A DNA stretch of 64,000 nucleotides from Sinorhizobium fredii NGR234 (GTDB lineage Bacteria > Pseudomonadota > Alphaproteobacteria > Rhizobiales > Rhizobiaceae). Where the stretch lies: positions 3,811,001-3,875,000 of the forward strand of contig NC_012587.1 of NCBI RefSeq assembly GCF_000018545.1. The letters are read 5' to 3'. How positions within the stretch are numbered: position 1 is the stretch's first letter; each line of letters starts with the position of its first letter. Position numbers and translations under genes: made by a program. Below, in pieces: positions 43,751 through 53,065 of this stretch. Under the pieces are notes generated by a model. It was given only the letters and a program-made list of their open reading frames with translations. It did no database searches and was not told the origin of the DNA.

Positions 43751-44224
43751 CTAAGCGATCAGCGGTGCGCCGATCGCCTTGAGCACGGCCTGCGCATCCT
43801 TCGGGTCGAGCCGCACCTGTAGCCCGCGTTGGCCGCCGTTGATATAGACCAGCGCTTCGCCGAGCGCGGCCTCCTCGATTGCGGTGGGCACGAGCTTCTT
43901 CTGGCCGAAGGGGCTGATGCCGCCGACGTGGTAGCCGGTCAGCCGCTCGGCCTCGGCCGGCTTCATCATGTTCGCCGACTTGCCGCCGAAGGCGGCCGCG
44001 AGCTTCTTCATGCTTACTTCGCGATCCGACGGCACAATGCAGCAGACCGGTTTGCCGTCCACCTCCGCCATCAGCGTCTTCAAGACCCGCGACGGATCCT
44101 CGCCGAGTGCTTCGGCCGCCTGCAGCCCGACGCGCTCGGCGCCCGGATCGTAGTCGTAGCTGTGCACGGTGAAGGCGATGCCGGCCTTCGTAAGCGTTTG
44201 CGTTGCCCGGGTGGTTTTGGACAT
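43751..44224 (-). CDS. ybaK: Cys-tRNA(Pro) deacylase YbaK/EbsC family
   Basis: A 157-residue trans-editing protein. VGLQAAEALGEDPSRVLKTL contains the conserved Lys (LKTLM) of the YbaK fold, CCIVPSDREVSMKKLAAAFG follows, then GYHVGGISPFGQKK. It hydrolyses Cys mischarged on tRNA-Pro. The ATG at 44222-44224 (MSKTTRATQT) is chosen over the long upstream frame, which is not homologous. It lies 5 nt after the stop of the arsC-like gene and is cotranscribed with it. Confidence 0.9.
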   Translation of the reverse strand: MSKTTRATQTLTKAGIAFTVHSYDYDPGAERVGLQAAEALGEDPSRVLKTLMAEVDGKPVCCIVPSDREVSMKKLAAAFGGKSANMMKPAEAERLTGYHVGGISPFGQKKLVPTAIEEAALGEALVYINGGQRGLQVRLDPKDAQAVLKAIGAPLIA

Positions 44225-44229
44225 CGCGC

Positions 44230-44580
44230 TCAAGCGCCGAATTCGGCTTCGTAGAGCTCCGGCTTGAAGCCGACGAGCAGCTTGCCTCCCGCTTCCAGGA
44301 CCGGCCGCTTGATCATCGACGGCTGCTTGAGCATCAGCGCGATCGCCTTTTCGCCGGTCAGGTCCTGCTTCTCCGCGTCGGGCAGGTTGCGGAAGGTCAT
44401 GCCCTGGCGGTTGAGGACCGTTTCCCAACCGAGCTCGGCGCACCAGCGCTCCAGGTGAGCGCGGTCGATGCCCTCGGCCTTGTAGTCGTGAAACCGATAG
44501 GCCGTGCCGCGGCCGTCAAGCCAGCCGCGCGCCTTCTTCATCGTGTCGCAGTTCCTGATGCCGTAGATGGTGACCGTCAT
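44230..44580 (-). CDS. ArsC family reductase (YffB/Spx type)
   Basis: A 116-residue thioredoxin-fold protein: MTVTIYGIRNCDTMKKARGW has the single active-site Cys (YGIRNCDT), with RFHDYKAEGIDRAHL and MIKRPVLEAG further on. This is the YffB-like branch of arsenate-reductase-like proteins. True arsenate reduction is unproven. It is the first gene of a pair with ybaK (5 nt gap). Confidence 0.9.
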   Translation of the reverse strand: MTVTIYGIRNCDTMKKARGWLDGRGTAYRFHDYKAEGIDRAHLERWCAELGWETVLNRQGMTFRNLPDAEKQDLTGEKAIALMLKQPSMIKRPVLEAGGKLLVGFKPELYEAEFGA

Positions 44581-44660
44581 TGCCCGAATCTTCTTTCGCC
44601 AAATTCGCGATCACACATAGCCGCGTGCGGCGCCGGAGAAAAGGCCGGAAGACCTCGATC

Positions 44661-45290
44661 TCAGGTCACGCCGGCATAGCGTCCGGGCTTGTGGTTGATC
44701 GCCAGCGTCATGTTGACGACGACAGCGCCGACGACCGACAGGAAGAGATTGGCCGGCGGCAGCACGAATGCGGAGGCCGCGAGGATCGCGAGATCGACGC
44801 CGAGTTGGAAATAGCCGGCGCGGATCGCCCATCTCTCCTGCAGGTAGATCGCCAGGATATTGATACCGCCGAGGCCGGTGCGGTGACGGAAGAGGATCAG
44901 CAGGCCCATCCCCATCAATGCGCCGCCGATGATGGCGGCATAGAGAGGATCGAGTCGGGCAAAGTCCACCCATTCTGCGGTCAGGCGGGAGAACAGCGAG
45001 ACGAGGCTGACCGCAATGAAGGTGCGCAGCGCGAAGACCCAGCCGAGGCGCTTCACCGCCAGGATGTAAAAGGGCAGGTTGACGAGCGAGAAAGCGAGCC
45101 AGAAGGCGGCGCCGGTCGCATATTGCAGCAGCAAAGCCAGGCCGGCGGTGCTGCCGGTGATGAGCATGGCCTTGCCATAGATGACGACGCCGAGCGCCAT
45201 GATCAGCGTCCCCGTGACGATTGCGAGCGCGTCCTCGTAGAGCCGGTGCCGCTCGGGCGCACCGGCGTTGGTGTTTTCGTCGACCTTCAT
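44661..45290 (-). CDS. YitT family membrane protein
   Basis: A 209-residue protein with five or six membrane segments. DALAIVTGTLIMALGVVIYG, ITGSTAGLALLLQYATG and GGALMGMGLLILFRHRTGLG are typical of the YitT family, of unknown transport function, here lacking the C-terminal soluble domain of the longer members. It starts 14 nt after the end of the aminotransferase gene and may be cotranscribed with it. Confidence 0.85.
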   Translation of the reverse strand: MKVDENTNAGAPERHRLYEDALAIVTGTLIMALGVVIYGKAMLITGSTAGLALLLQYATGAAFWLAFSLVNLPFYILAVKRLGWVFALRTFIAVSLVSLFSRLTAEWVDFARLDPLYAAIIGGALMGMGLLILFRHRTGLGGINILAIYLQERWAIRAGYFQLGVDLAILAASAFVLPPANLFLSVVGAVVVNMTLAINHKPGRYAGVT

Positions 45291-45304
45291 ATTGGCGAGT
45301 CCGT

Positions 45305-46474
45305 TCAGAGGCTGGTGAATTTCTGGATGACGTCGGCGACCTCCGCCGTCTTCAGCCCGGCGATATTGATGCGGCCCGAGCCTGGCATGTAGAGGCCGTG
45401 CTCGGTCCTCAGCCGCATCACTTCCGCCTCGGTCAAGGGCAGCATCGAGAACATGCCCTCCTGGTCGGCGACTGCCCCGAGGCTCTGCCAGCGGCTCCGG
45501 AGCCCTTCGGCGAGCGCCTGGCGTATGCCGGTCATGCGCAGCCGCATGCCTTCCAGTTCCTCGGCCCAGTCGCGGGCGAGATCCGGATCGGCAAGGATGG
45601 TGCGCACCACGGCCGCGCCATGGTCCGGCGGCATCGAATAGCTGGTGCGGGCAAGCCCGGCGAGGTTGGAGCGCACCGTGTCGGCGGAAGAGGTCGACGG
45701 GGTGACGCCGAAGATCGCACCGGTGCGCTCGCGATAGAGGCCGAAGGATTTCGAGCAGGAAACCGCGACGAGCGCTTCCGGAACGACGGTTAGGAGGTGG
45801 CGCAGGCCCGCGACATCCTGCTCGAGACCGCGGCCGAAGCCCTGGTAGGCGAGGTCGACGAGCGGCAGCAGGCCGCGCTCGGCGACCAGCGCCGCGATCT
45901 CCATCCATTGGGCTTCCGTCAGCACGCCGCCGGTCGGGTTGTGGCAGCTCGCATGCAGCAGCACCGCGTCGCCGGGGGCTGCACCTTCGAGCGCGCTGAC
46001 GACATTGTCGAAGATCACGGACTGCGAGGGCATATCGAAGAAGTCGTAGGTGGCGATCTCGAGACCCGCCGCCTTGAAGATCGGTGCGTGGTTCGGCCAG
46101 CTCGGCAGGCCGAGCCAGATTTTCCGGCCGCCCATCCGGTAGATCAGATCGGCCGCCAGACGAAGTGCGCCGGACCCGCCGGGCGTCTGCACCCCGGCCA
46201 CATGGCTGCGCTCGACCGTGTCGCCGCCGACGAGACGCCAGAGATGATCGAGGAACACCAGATCGCCCTCGGGCCCGACATAGGCCTTGGTCTCCTGTGT
46301 TTCGAGCAGCCGCTTCTCTGCCTCTTTCACGGCGCGGAAGATCGGCGTGCGCCCCGTTTCGTCGCGATAGACGCCGACGCCGAGATCCACCTTGCCGGGG
46401 CGTTCGTCCTTTCGGAACAGGCCGATCAGGGCCAGCAACGGATCGTCAGGTTGGCGAGCGAGGGCGTCGAACAT
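45305..46474 (-). CDS. Aromatic/aspartate aminotransferase (class I PLP)
   Basis: A 389-residue PLP enzyme of the aspartate/tyrosine type. The start DPLLALIGLFRKDERPGKVD is characteristic. VQTPGGSGALRLAADLI, ASCHNPTGGVLT and the PLP-Lys segment SCSKSFGLYRERTG are clear, with a C-terminal Arg (SGRINIAG). Sinorhizobium homologues are described as TatA tyrosine aminotransferase, so aromatic amino acids are likely substrates. ATG 46472-46474 is preceded by AGGGATTTCC. It is divergent from an Lrp/AsnC regulator that may control it. Confidence 0.93.
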   Translation of the reverse strand: MFDALARQPDDPLLALIGLFRKDERPGKVDLGVGVYRDETGRTPIFRAVKEAEKRLLETQETKAYVGPEGDLVFLDHLWRLVGGDTVERSHVAGVQTPGGSGALRLAADLIYRMGGRKIWLGLPSWPNHAPIFKAAGLEIATYDFFDMPSQSVIFDNVVSALEGAAPGDAVLLHASCHNPTGGVLTEAQWMEIAALVAERGLLPLVDLAYQGFGRGLEQDVAGLRHLLTVVPEALVAVSCSKSFGLYRERTGAIFGVTPSTSSADTVRSNLAGLARTSYSMPPDHGAAVVRTILADPDLARDWAEELEGMRLRMTGIRQALAEGLRSRWQSLGAVADQEGMFSMLPLTEAEVMRLRTEHGLYMPGSGRINIAGLKTAEVADVIQKFTSL

Positions 46475-46655
46475 GCTGGAAATCCCTATGAAACGGAGAA
46501 ATCGATCGATAGTCGGCTTGAGGCAGCTGAAAGGCAAGCCGCGTCTGCGGCCCGTCCGTTTCTGTGTAGCGCAGGGTCAGCGCAAAATCGCCGATGAATT
46601 TGCGCATATCCAGGAGATAACTTATAGGTTTTTGCTCTGAATTGTACATTTGCAC

Positions 46656-46671
46656 GTTCAGCTTGCTGAAC
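46656..46671. promoter_or_regulatory. Palindrome upstream of the Lrp gene
   Basis: Perfect arms GTTCAGC (46656-46662) and GCTGAAC (46665-46671) around TT, 14 bases before the Lrp start and within the divergent promoter region with the aminotransferase gene. An operator role is inferred. Confidence 0.4.
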
Positions 46672-46685
46672 CGAGGGGAGCCGCG

Positions 46686-47153
46686 ATGGAACAACGGGCC
46701 GAACTGGATGCGACCGATCGCCGGATCATCCGGTTGCTGATCGCCGATGCGTCGCTCAGCAACAACGAACTGGCCGAGCGGGTGGGCCTATCGCCCGCAC
46801 CGCTGTCGCGCCGGCTGGCGCGCCTCTACTTGACCGGCGTCATTCGCCAGACGGTCGTCGTCGACCCGAAGGCGCTGGGGATCGGCTTCCAGGCCTTTGT
46901 CGAGGTGACGCTGGAACGCACCGCCAGCAAGGTCGGGCAACGCTTCATCGAGTTGGTGTCCCGCATGCCGGAAGTTATCGAATGCCACACAGTTGCCGGC
47001 GACTTCGACTTCCTGCTGAAGATCGCGGTGCGCGATGTCGCCGATTACAAGCGCCTGCTCTGGAGCGAGTTCGAGCAGATCGCCGAGATCAAGACGCTGC
47101 GCTCGACCATTCTGCTCGACAGCCCGAAGATGGCTACCGGCGCGGCGCCGTAG
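46686..47153 (+). CDS. Lrp/AsnC family transcriptional regulator
   Basis: A 155-residue regulator. The N-terminal HTH is DATDRRIIRLLIADASLSNN and LAERVGLSPAPLSRRLARLY, followed by the RAM ligand-binding domain (FVEVTLER, VIECHTVAGDFDFLLKIAV). GAGGGGAG precedes the ATG at 46686. Being divergent from the aromatic/aspartate aminotransferase gene, it probably responds to an amino acid and controls that gene. Confidence 0.92.
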   Translation: MEQRAELDATDRRIIRLLIADASLSNNELAERVGLSPAPLSRRLARLYLTGVIRQTVVVDPKALGIGFQAFVEVTLERTASKVGQRFIELVSRMPEVIECHTVAGDFDFLLKIAVRDVADYKRLLWSEFEQIAEIKTLRSTILLDSPKMATGAAP

Positions 47154-47186
47154 GTCGCGGAAGCGCGCCGCTTGCGGTCTCGATGG

Positions 47187-47236
47187 CCCCTCATCCGCCT
47201 GCCGGCACCTTTCTCCCCGCAGGCGGGGCGAAGGGA
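47187..47236. repeat. RIME-like element, partial
   Basis: CCCCTCATCCGCCTGCCGGC at the start and one CTCCCCGCAGGCGGGG stem. The second half of the element has been lost or changed. It lies between the Lrp gene and the convergent gene ending at 47266. Confidence 0.65.
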
Positions 47237-47265
47237 CTCGCGGCGCGCACCTATTAGCAGTTGCG

Positions 47266-47853
47266 TCACTCTTCTTGGACGGCCGGCAGATCGAGCGCGG
47301 AGCGCAGCACTCCGGTTCCCCGTTCGTAAAGCATCGCATAGCGCGCCGGCGCCAGAAGATCGGCCCATGGCGTAAATCTCGGAACGACCTTGTTGAAAGG
47401 GATCGTGCCGCAGCCTGGCGTGAGACAGTCGAACTTGCCTTTGGGACACTGACTGAACTTGCAGAGGCGGCCGAGATAGCGGTCGCTTCCCGGTTCGAAC
47501 AGGAAGCCATCGACTTCATTGCTCGGAACGCTCATGCCGGCTCCCGCCTCGAAGGCCTCGCGCAAGGCCCTGGCGCATGCTTTCCGCAACTCGCCGAGCC
47601 GCTCCTGCGAGTCGATCCAAAGAGCCATGTCGAGATCGCCGCACTCGTGCCAGACCTCGATGCCGCGACGCCGGAACTCCCTGAAGCGGGGTACCTCCTT
47701 CCAGAGCGGTTTTGCGACCGAGCCGATGACGGCGATCGCCTGAACCTCCGGAAACGTCATCCAGGCGCGCGTGACGATGTCCGCCGCCAGGCGAAAGTCG
47801 CGCTGGCGCTTCACGAGATAACGGTTCTGGCTTTCGATTTCGGAGCGCCGCAC
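47266..47853 (-). CDS. Nucleotidyltransferase-like protein with Cys cluster, last gene of a three-gene operon
   Basis: A 195-residue protein. AIAVIGSVAKPLWKEVPRF (Gly-Ser) and HECGDLDMALWI (Asp-Leu-Asp) match the GS...DxD pattern of nucleotidyltransferase-fold proteins. C-x4-C-x6-C-x4-C at RLCKFSQCPKGKFDCLTPGC is a possible zinc site not expected in that fold. The gene starts 4 nt after the stop of the SWIM gene, so it belongs to the same mRNA. I cannot identify the substrate; it could be nucleic acid or protein. Confidence 0.72.
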   Translation of the reverse strand: MRRSEIESQNRYLVKRQRDFRLAADIVTRAWMTFPEVQAIAVIGSVAKPLWKEVPRFREFRRRGIEVWHECGDLDMALWIDSQERLGELRKACARALREAFEAGAGMSVPSNEVDGFLFEPGSDRYLGRLCKFSQCPKGKFDCLTPGCGTIPFNKVVPRFTPWADLLAPARYAMLYERGTGVLRSALDLPAVQEE

Positions 47854-47857
47854 GGAC

Positions 47858-49546
47858 TCACCCCAAAAGCTTCATGAAATTACGCCTGCGGCCGTGTCGC
47901 GTCTTCAGCGACTCGACATAGTCCGCATGTTCGCCGGCGCTGCGCAAGCCGCCGATCCGGTCGATCAATCGGGCCGCTTCCTCGTAATTGTGATTGCCGC
48001 TGAGATTGACGAGTTGTTCGATCTTCTCGGCATAGACGCGGACCGCCTGCTCTGGATGGGTCGCCGCGCTTGCATCGGCAAGCGTCTGCCGCATTCCGGT
48101 CGAGACACCACGCCTCGATGACACTGCCCAGGCGGCGTCGAACCGCTCCTCATGCATCAGGATGCGCATGAGAAGATCGTACGGGGCGTAGAGACCAGCG
48201 TCCTTGCCCCCGGCCAGTTGGGACTCGATCGTCTGCACCGCGCTGTCGCAGACCGCTTCTCCCTCCAGTTCCCGGAGCTTCAGGTAGATCTCGAAATTCG
48301 GAACCTTCCTGAATGCCCGCCACAGGTGCTGCGCCGCATCCGTGGCGCGACCGATCTTCGTCAGGAGCTCGACGGCGATAAAGACGAGCTGCGCGTCGGG
48401 TCGCTCGTCCTCGAAGATCCACAGACCCTCCTCGGCCCAGCGCAGAGCTTGCTCCTCGCGGTCGTTCTTCCGGCAGAACCCTGCCAGTTCCAGGTAGTTC
48501 CAGGGCGACGACAGGTCCTTCGTGCGCAGCGCAATGCGCGCCTCGATATTGCGTTCGTCCGCGCCGACGGTGTCGAGAATCCGCCGCAATTGACTATAAT
48601 CGGCAGTGTATGCGGTTCGGCTCCGCGTTCCACCGCCGCCGCGCAGTGGCGGCAACTTCTCCCAAGCCGCGAGCGCAAGGCGGCGGTATTCTGCGAGCCC
48701 TTCATCTCCCAGGATATCCGCATAGGTGCCGGCGGCGTTGTAGAAGGTGTCGTACTCGCCCTCCATCTCGCGCTTAAAGAGATCGCGGGCGAGTAAGACG
48801 GGGTCGGGTCGGACGGCACGCGCCGCAGCGAGATGGATATCGCGGGTCCGGTCGAGCAGCGTACTGCAATGGCCGTCGGAGTCGTCGATGTTTTCCATGG
48901 CGTCTTGGATTCGGTCGAAGGTGTGCTCCGCAAGCTGCAGGGCAAGTTCGCCATGGCCCTTGCCCGGCAGTTCCGCGACGACGTTAAGCACCCGATGCAC
49001 GTCGGCCGCCCATCCGGCAGCTTCCCTGTACCCAACGTAATCGTCGATCTGCGTGGCGCTGTCGATGGCCCGCCTGAGGTGCTTCTCGATCGTCTTGCTG
49101 TCGCCGTCCGTGGCAAGCGCGGCCATGTCCAATCTATGAAGCAGGTCCGAATCGAACTCGGCGATCTCCATGATCATGTCGACCAGGGCGTCGATGCTCT
49201 TCGCCTGCAGATGAGCGCGAATGCGCGCGAAAGTGCCGGTGCCGTCTTGCCCTGCCTCGCCTCCGCCGGCATTGGCCGCAAGCGCCACTGCGACCATATG
49301 CTTGCAAGATCCGCGGTCGTCGAAGGCGACGCAGGTACAATCCCCACCGAACGCCCGCCCTTGGCCGGTAAGCTCGACGCGGTAGCTCTCCGTGCCTTTC
49401 ACGCGCGCCAGTACGCGCTCCGGCTTGATCGCCAGAAGTTCGACGCGATCCTCGCGAAAATAAGCCTCGCCGCGTGCGAACACCGTCTTGCCCACAAGCT
49501 CCCGCAAGGCGTCGACGTTGAAATATACTTTGTTTTCAGGGCTCAT
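47858..49546 (-). CDS. SWIM zinc finger protein with long helical repeat region (DUF6880-like)
   Basis: A 562-residue protein. An N-terminal SWIM-type zinc finger at about residues 45-90 has CTCVAFDDRGSCKHM (CxC...CxH). A long alpha-helical region of tetratricopeptide-like repeats follows (SIDALVDMIMEIAEFDSDLL, LLDRTRDIHLAAARAVRPD, EQALRWAEEGLWIFEDERPD) and the C-terminus is basic (KTRHGRRRNFMKLLG). SWIM domains bind DNA or proteins. The start ATG 49544-49546 overlaps the stop of the DUF3024 gene (ATGA), so it is translated right after it. A longer frame to 49783 is a shadow of that gene. Confidence 0.82.
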   Translation of the reverse strand: MSPENKVYFNVDALRELVGKTVFARGEAYFREDRVELLAIKPERVLARVKGTESYRVELTGQGRAFGGDCTCVAFDDRGSCKHMVAVALAANAGGGEAGQDGTGTFARIRAHLQAKSIDALVDMIMEIAEFDSDLLHRLDMAALATDGDSKTIEKHLRRAIDSATQIDDYVGYREAAGWAADVHRVLNVVAELPGKGHGELALQLAEHTFDRIQDAMENIDDSDGHCSTLLDRTRDIHLAAARAVRPDPVLLARDLFKREMEGEYDTFYNAAGTYADILGDEGLAEYRRLALAAWEKLPPLRGGGGTRSRTAYTADYSQLRRILDTVGADERNIEARIALRTKDLSSPWNYLELAGFCRKNDREEQALRWAEEGLWIFEDERPDAQLVFIAVELLTKIGRATDAAQHLWRAFRKVPNFEIYLKLRELEGEAVCDSAVQTIESQLAGGKDAGLYAPYDLLMRILMHEERFDAAWAVSSRRGVSTGMRQTLADASAATHPEQAVRVYAEKIEQLVNLSGNHNYEEAARLIDRIGGLRSAGEHADYVESLKTRHGRRRNFMKLLG

Positions 49547-49944
49547 ATGGGCTGAAGCAACTCCTCGGTTTCGATAAGGTGGAGCGCCTCCTCGAGTGTG
49601 ACACCGGAATAGAGGCGCCACCATCGCCCGGTGTGCCTGAACCACATGACGTCGAACCGGGTTTCGGCGACGCATTCCTCCAGATGGTTGAGGCGTGTGA
49701 AGGCCATGTCGAATTCTTGGCCGGCATTGTCGGCAAAGCCGGAACGGTAGCGCGTGATGAAGCTGTATTTGCCCGCTCGCCACTTGCCGAAAATATCGAC
49801 CGGATAATTGAACTGGGTTGGGCGGATATTCGGCAGGAAGCGGGGCTTCAGCTTCTCCGCGATGAATCGCTCGCAGGTCGCGGCGACGGCCGCTTTTTCC
49901 TTGGGGTCAAGTGCCTTGACCCACCGCCACTCTCCCCGTGCCAT
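49543..49944 (-). CDS. DUF3024 domain protein, first gene of the SWIM operon
   Basis: A 133-residue protein. FNYPVDIFGKWRAGKYSFIT, EFDMAFTRLNHLEEC and MWFRHTGRWWRLYSGVTLEE fit the DUF3024 family, of unknown function. The start is ATG 49942-49944. Its stop overlaps the SWIM gene start (49543-49546), and the NTase-like gene follows that after 4 nt. Upstream there are a double-hairpin repeat and, beyond it, guaA on the same strand. Confidence 0.78.
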   Translation of the reverse strand: MARGEWRWVKALDPKEKAAVAATCERFIAEKLKPRFLPNIRPTQFNYPVDIFGKWRAGKYSFITRYRSGFADNAGQEFDMAFTRLNHLEECVAETRFDVMWFRHTGRWWRLYSGVTLEEALHLIETEELLQPI

Positions 49945-49965
49945 GGACCCTCCTCGCTCGGTGAT

Positions 49966-50059
49966 TTACAGCGCCGCGCGTCTTGTAAGACGCGCAAAGG
50001 TCGCTGTAGCACTTTGAGTGCTGCATGTCCTAAATCGCCTGCGATTTAGAACATGCAGC
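49966..50059. repeat. Double-hairpin intergenic repeat, copy 4
   Basis: TTACAGCGCCGCGCG to CGCTGTAG (first hairpin with GCGCGTCTT/AAGACGCGC), spacer ACTTTGAGT, and GCTGCATG to CATGCAGC (second, with AAATCG/CGATTT). It is the cleanest copy, lying between guaA and the DUF3024 operon. Confidence 0.85.
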
Positions 50060-50150
50060 GGGCGGGGAACAGCCTATACGGAAGCTGCGACGGCGCAACA
50101 GCCCGGCCGGGTTATCCTCAGCGAAGGTGCAGGCACTGGAAGCGTCGCCC

Positions 50151-51713
50151 TCACTCCCACTCGATCGTGCCGGGCGGCTTCGAAGTGACGTCGTAGACGA
50201 CGCGGTTGATGCCGCGCACCTCGTTGATGATGCGGGTTGCGGCGCGACCGAGGAATTCCATGTCGTAGTGGTAGAAGTCGGCGGTCATGCCGTCGACCGA
50301 GGTGACGGCGCGCAACGCACAGACGAACTCGTAGGTGCGCCCGTCGCCCATGACGCCCACCGTCTGCACCGGCAGCAGCACGGCGAAGGCCTGCCAGATG
50401 GCGTCGTAGAGGCCCGCCTTGCGGATCTCGTCGAGATAGATCGCATCGGCCTCGCGCAGTATTTCGAGCTTCTCGCGGCTGATGCCGCCGGGGCAGCGGA
50501 TGGCAAGGCCCGGGCCGGGGAAGGGATGGCGGCCGATGAAGCTCTCGGGCAGGCCGAGCTCGCGGCCGAGCACGCGCACCTCGTCCTTGAAGAGTTCGCG
50601 CAGCGGCTCGACGAGCTGCATGTTCATCCGCTCCGGCAGGCCGCCGACATTGTGGTGCGACTTGATCGTCACCGACGGGCCGCCGGTGAAGGAAACGCTT
50701 TCGATCACGTCCGGATAGAGCGTCCCCTGGGCGAGGAAATCGGCGCCACCGAGCTTCTTCGCCTCTTCCTCGAAGACCTCGATGAAGAGACGGCCGATGA
50801 TCTTGCGCTTGGTCTCCGGATCGCTGACGCCCTCGAGCTCGCCGATGAAGCGGTCGGACGCGTCGATGTGGAGGAGGTGGAGGTTGTAGTGCTCCTGGAA
50901 CATGGCGACGACATTCGCCGCCTCGTCCTTGCGCATCAGGCCGTGGTCGACGAGGATGCAGGTGAGCTGGTCGCCGACGGCCTCATGGATGAGCAGCGCC
51001 GCCACGGAAGAATCGACGCCGCCCGAAAGCGCGCAGATCACCTTCTTGCCGCCGACTTGTTTGCGGATCGCCTCGACCGCCTTGGCGCGGTAGGCCGACA
51101 TCGTCCAGTCGCCCTTGATGCCGGCGATCTTGTGGACGAAGTTGGAGATCAGCTTGGCGCCGTCCGGCGTATGCACCACTTCCGGATGGAACTGCACGGC
51201 GTAATATTTGCGCGTCTCGTCGGCGATGAAAGCAAAGGGCGCATTCGAAGAGGTCGCCACCACCTCGAAGCCTTCCGGCAGCGCTGTCACCCGGTCGCCG
51301 TGCGACATCCAGACCTGATGGCGGGAGCCGAGCGACCAGAGCCCGTCGAAGAGGGCACAGTCCTTCTCGACCTCCAGGAAGGCGCGGCCGAATTCGCGGT
51401 GATGGCCGCTCTCGACCTTGCCGCCGAGCTGGGCGCACATGGTCTGCTGGCCGTAGCAGATGCCGAAGACCGGCAGGCCGCTTTCGAAGATCACCGATGG
51501 CGCGCGAGGCGACCCGATGTCGAGCGTCGAGGCCGGGCTTCCGGACAGGATCACCGCCTTCGGTTTCAGGCGCTTGAAGCCCTCTTCGGCCGACTGGAAT
51601 GGTACGATCTCGCAATAGACACCGGCTTCGCGCACGCGCCGGGCGATGAGTTGCGTCACCTGGCTGCCGAAATCGACGATGAGCACGGTGTCGGGATGGG
51701 CTGTCTGGGTCAT
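50151..51713 (-). CDS. guaA: GMP synthase (glutamine-hydrolysing)
   Basis: A 520-residue enzyme converting XMP to GMP. The N-terminal class I glutamine amidotransferase has Cys in [16 protein letters not shown] and His/Glu in QFHPEVVHT. The ATP-pyrophosphatase P-loop is [20 protein letters not shown], and the C-terminal dimerisation domain ends PPGTIEWE, as usual for GuaA. It is monocistronic on this strand, and the region 51714-51819 upstream holds no gene. Confidence 0.97.
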   Translation of the reverse strand: MTQTAHPDTVLIVDFGSQVTQLIARRVREAGVYCEIVPFQSAEEGFKRLKPKAVILSGSPASTLDIGSPRAPSVIFESGLPVFGICYGQQTMCAQLGGKVESGHHREFGRAFLEVEKDCALFDGLWSLGSRHQVWMSHGDRVTALPEGFEVVATSSNAPFAFIADETRKYYAVQFHPEVVHTPDGAKLISNFVHKIAGIKGDWTMSAYRAKAVEAIRKQVGGKKVICALSGGVDSSVAALLIHEAVGDQLTCILVDHGLMRKDEAANVVAMFQEHYNLHLLHIDASDRFIGELEGVSDPETKRKIIGRLFIEVFEEEAKKLGGADFLAQGTLYPDVIESVSFTGGPSVTIKSHHNVGGLPERMNMQLVEPLRELFKDEVRVLGRELGLPESFIGRHPFPGPGLAIRCPGGISREKLEILREADAIYLDEIRKAGLYDAIWQAFAVLLPVQTVGVMGDGRTYEFVCALRAVTSVDGMTADFYHYDMEFLGRAATRIINEVRGINRVVYDVTSKPPGTIEWE

Positions 51714-51819
51714 GGCGGGCCTTCAAGCGAGCTTGATCATGGCGAGCCTTTAATGAAAGCCCGCCGCCGGCGCAACGTTTACATTGCACCCGGACAATTT
51801 AGGAGCTGCTGCGGGACTG

Positions 51820-52458
51820 TCAGAGCCGGATTTCGCCGCCGTCGAGCGCGCCTTCAAGCCGGTCGATTGCATCTGCCAGCTTCTCGTCGATGACGTGCAG
51901 ATATTCCGTCCAGTCGCCGACATGCTGCAGTTCCGCCTTGCCGTCGGATATGCCGCGCAGCCCGATGAGCGGGACGCCGAAGCTCTGGCAGGCGCGCAGG
52001 ATCGCATAGGTCTCCATCTCGACCATGTCGGCGTCGATATCGTCATAGGCCTTGCCGGAGACGATGTTGGCGCCGGTCGAAAGCCGTGCCTCCTTCACGC
52101 CTGGAATGCGCAACGGCAGTTCGACGACGGCGGGAAGGTCGAGGAAAGGTGTTCTGCCCTTCTCGAAACCGAGCGGCGAGGCGTCCATGTCGCGATAGGC
52201 GACCGACGTCGCCTGGTAGATTTCCGTCTGCTCGAGCCTTGCCGAGCCCGCCGAGCCGAGCGAGACGACGAGATCCGGCAGGTTGCCAGCCGCCTGGAGC
52301 TCGCAAAGCGCCCTGGTCAGGCCGACGGCCGCCTCGACCGGGCCGACGCCCGTCATCAGCGGTGCGATCCGCTGCTTGAGGCAGGGACCATACTCCGGTT
52401 CGACGGCCATCACGTAGAGGACCTTCTTGCCGGCCACCGGCTTCAGCTCGAAACTCAT
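51820..52458 (-). CDS. mtnN: 5'-methylthioadenosine/S-adenosylhomocysteine nucleosidase family protein
   Basis: A 212-residue nucleoside phosphorylase-fold enzyme. MTGVGPVEAAVGLTRAL near the start, SLGSAGSARLEQTEIY, and the purine-binding VEMETYAILRACQSFGVPLI and GISDG (Asp) near the C-terminus are as in MTAN. It cleaves MTA and SAH to adenine and a thioribose derivative. It overlaps the thioesterase gene by 4 nt (52455-52458). A different nucleosidase specificity is possible. Confidence 0.85.
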   Translation of the reverse strand: MSFELKPVAGKKVLYVMAVEPEYGPCLKQRIAPLMTGVGPVEAAVGLTRALCELQAAGNLPDLVVSLGSAGSARLEQTEIYQATSVAYRDMDASPLGFEKGRTPFLDLPAVVELPLRIPGVKEARLSTGANIVSGKAYDDIDADMVEMETYAILRACQSFGVPLIGLRGISDGKAELQHVGDWTEYLHVIDEKLADAIDRLEGALDGGEIRL

Positions 52459-52910
52459 CCCTCGATCCCTTCACGGCCGCGCACCACCATCATCGTCCCG
52501 GTCATCGAGGCGATCAGCTTCGCCGGTCCGTCGGACCTGACCGCATAGGCCTTGCCATCCGAAACGATGATCGTCGTGCCTGGCTTCGTCACCTCACCAC
52601 GGAACAGGAAGCGCTCGCCGCGGCCGGGCGACAGGAGATTGACCTTGAACTCGATCGTCAGCAGCGATGCGTCGGGGTCGATGAGCGAATAGCCCGCATA
52701 GGTCCCGGCGGCATCGAGCGCCGCCGAGATCACCCCGGCATGCAGGAGACCGTGCTGTTGCGTCAGCTTGGGATCGAACGGCAGCTCGATCTCCACGGTG
52801 CCCTGCTCGACACGGGTGAGTTCAGCACCGATCGTGCGCATGGCGGCCTGACGGTCGAAGCTCTCCCGGATGCGGGCACGAAAATCGTGTGGTTCGCTGT
52901 CGTCCCTCAA
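52455..52910 (-). CDS. PaaI family hotdog thioesterase
   Basis: A 151-residue single hotdog domain. QQHGLLHAGVISAALDAAGT carries the conserved Gly-x-x-His-x-Gly element and catalytic acidic residue. LLTIEFKVNLLSPGRGERFL and IIVSDGKAYA follow. It hydrolyses an acyl-CoA thioester of unknown type. It is upstream of and coupled to the MTAN gene by a 4-nt overlap. Confidence 0.88.
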   Translation of the reverse strand: MRDDSEPHDFRARIRESFDRQAAMRTIGAELTRVEQGTVEIELPFDPKLTQQHGLLHAGVISAALDAAGTYAGYSLIDPDASLLTIEFKVNLLSPGRGERFLFRGEVTKPGTTIIVSDGKAYAVRSDGPAKLIASMTGTMMVVRGREGIEG

Positions 52911-53065
52911 TGCAAAAGCCCCTTGTCAAAACAGTCCTGGCTGCCCCGCCGCGCAGACAGTTGCATGCGTCGCGCGCGAGAACAAGCGCAATCGTCCGTA
53001 CGCCGCAGGCCGCGAATCGAGGCCCCGGACTTTCGGCAGGCGGGCTGCGTCCATATATCATCTCG

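Noticed and set aside
50127..51893. A 588-codon open frame on the plus strand over guaA
   Set aside because: Antisense shadow of guaA with Asp/Glu/His/Ala-rich low-information sequence and no family signal.
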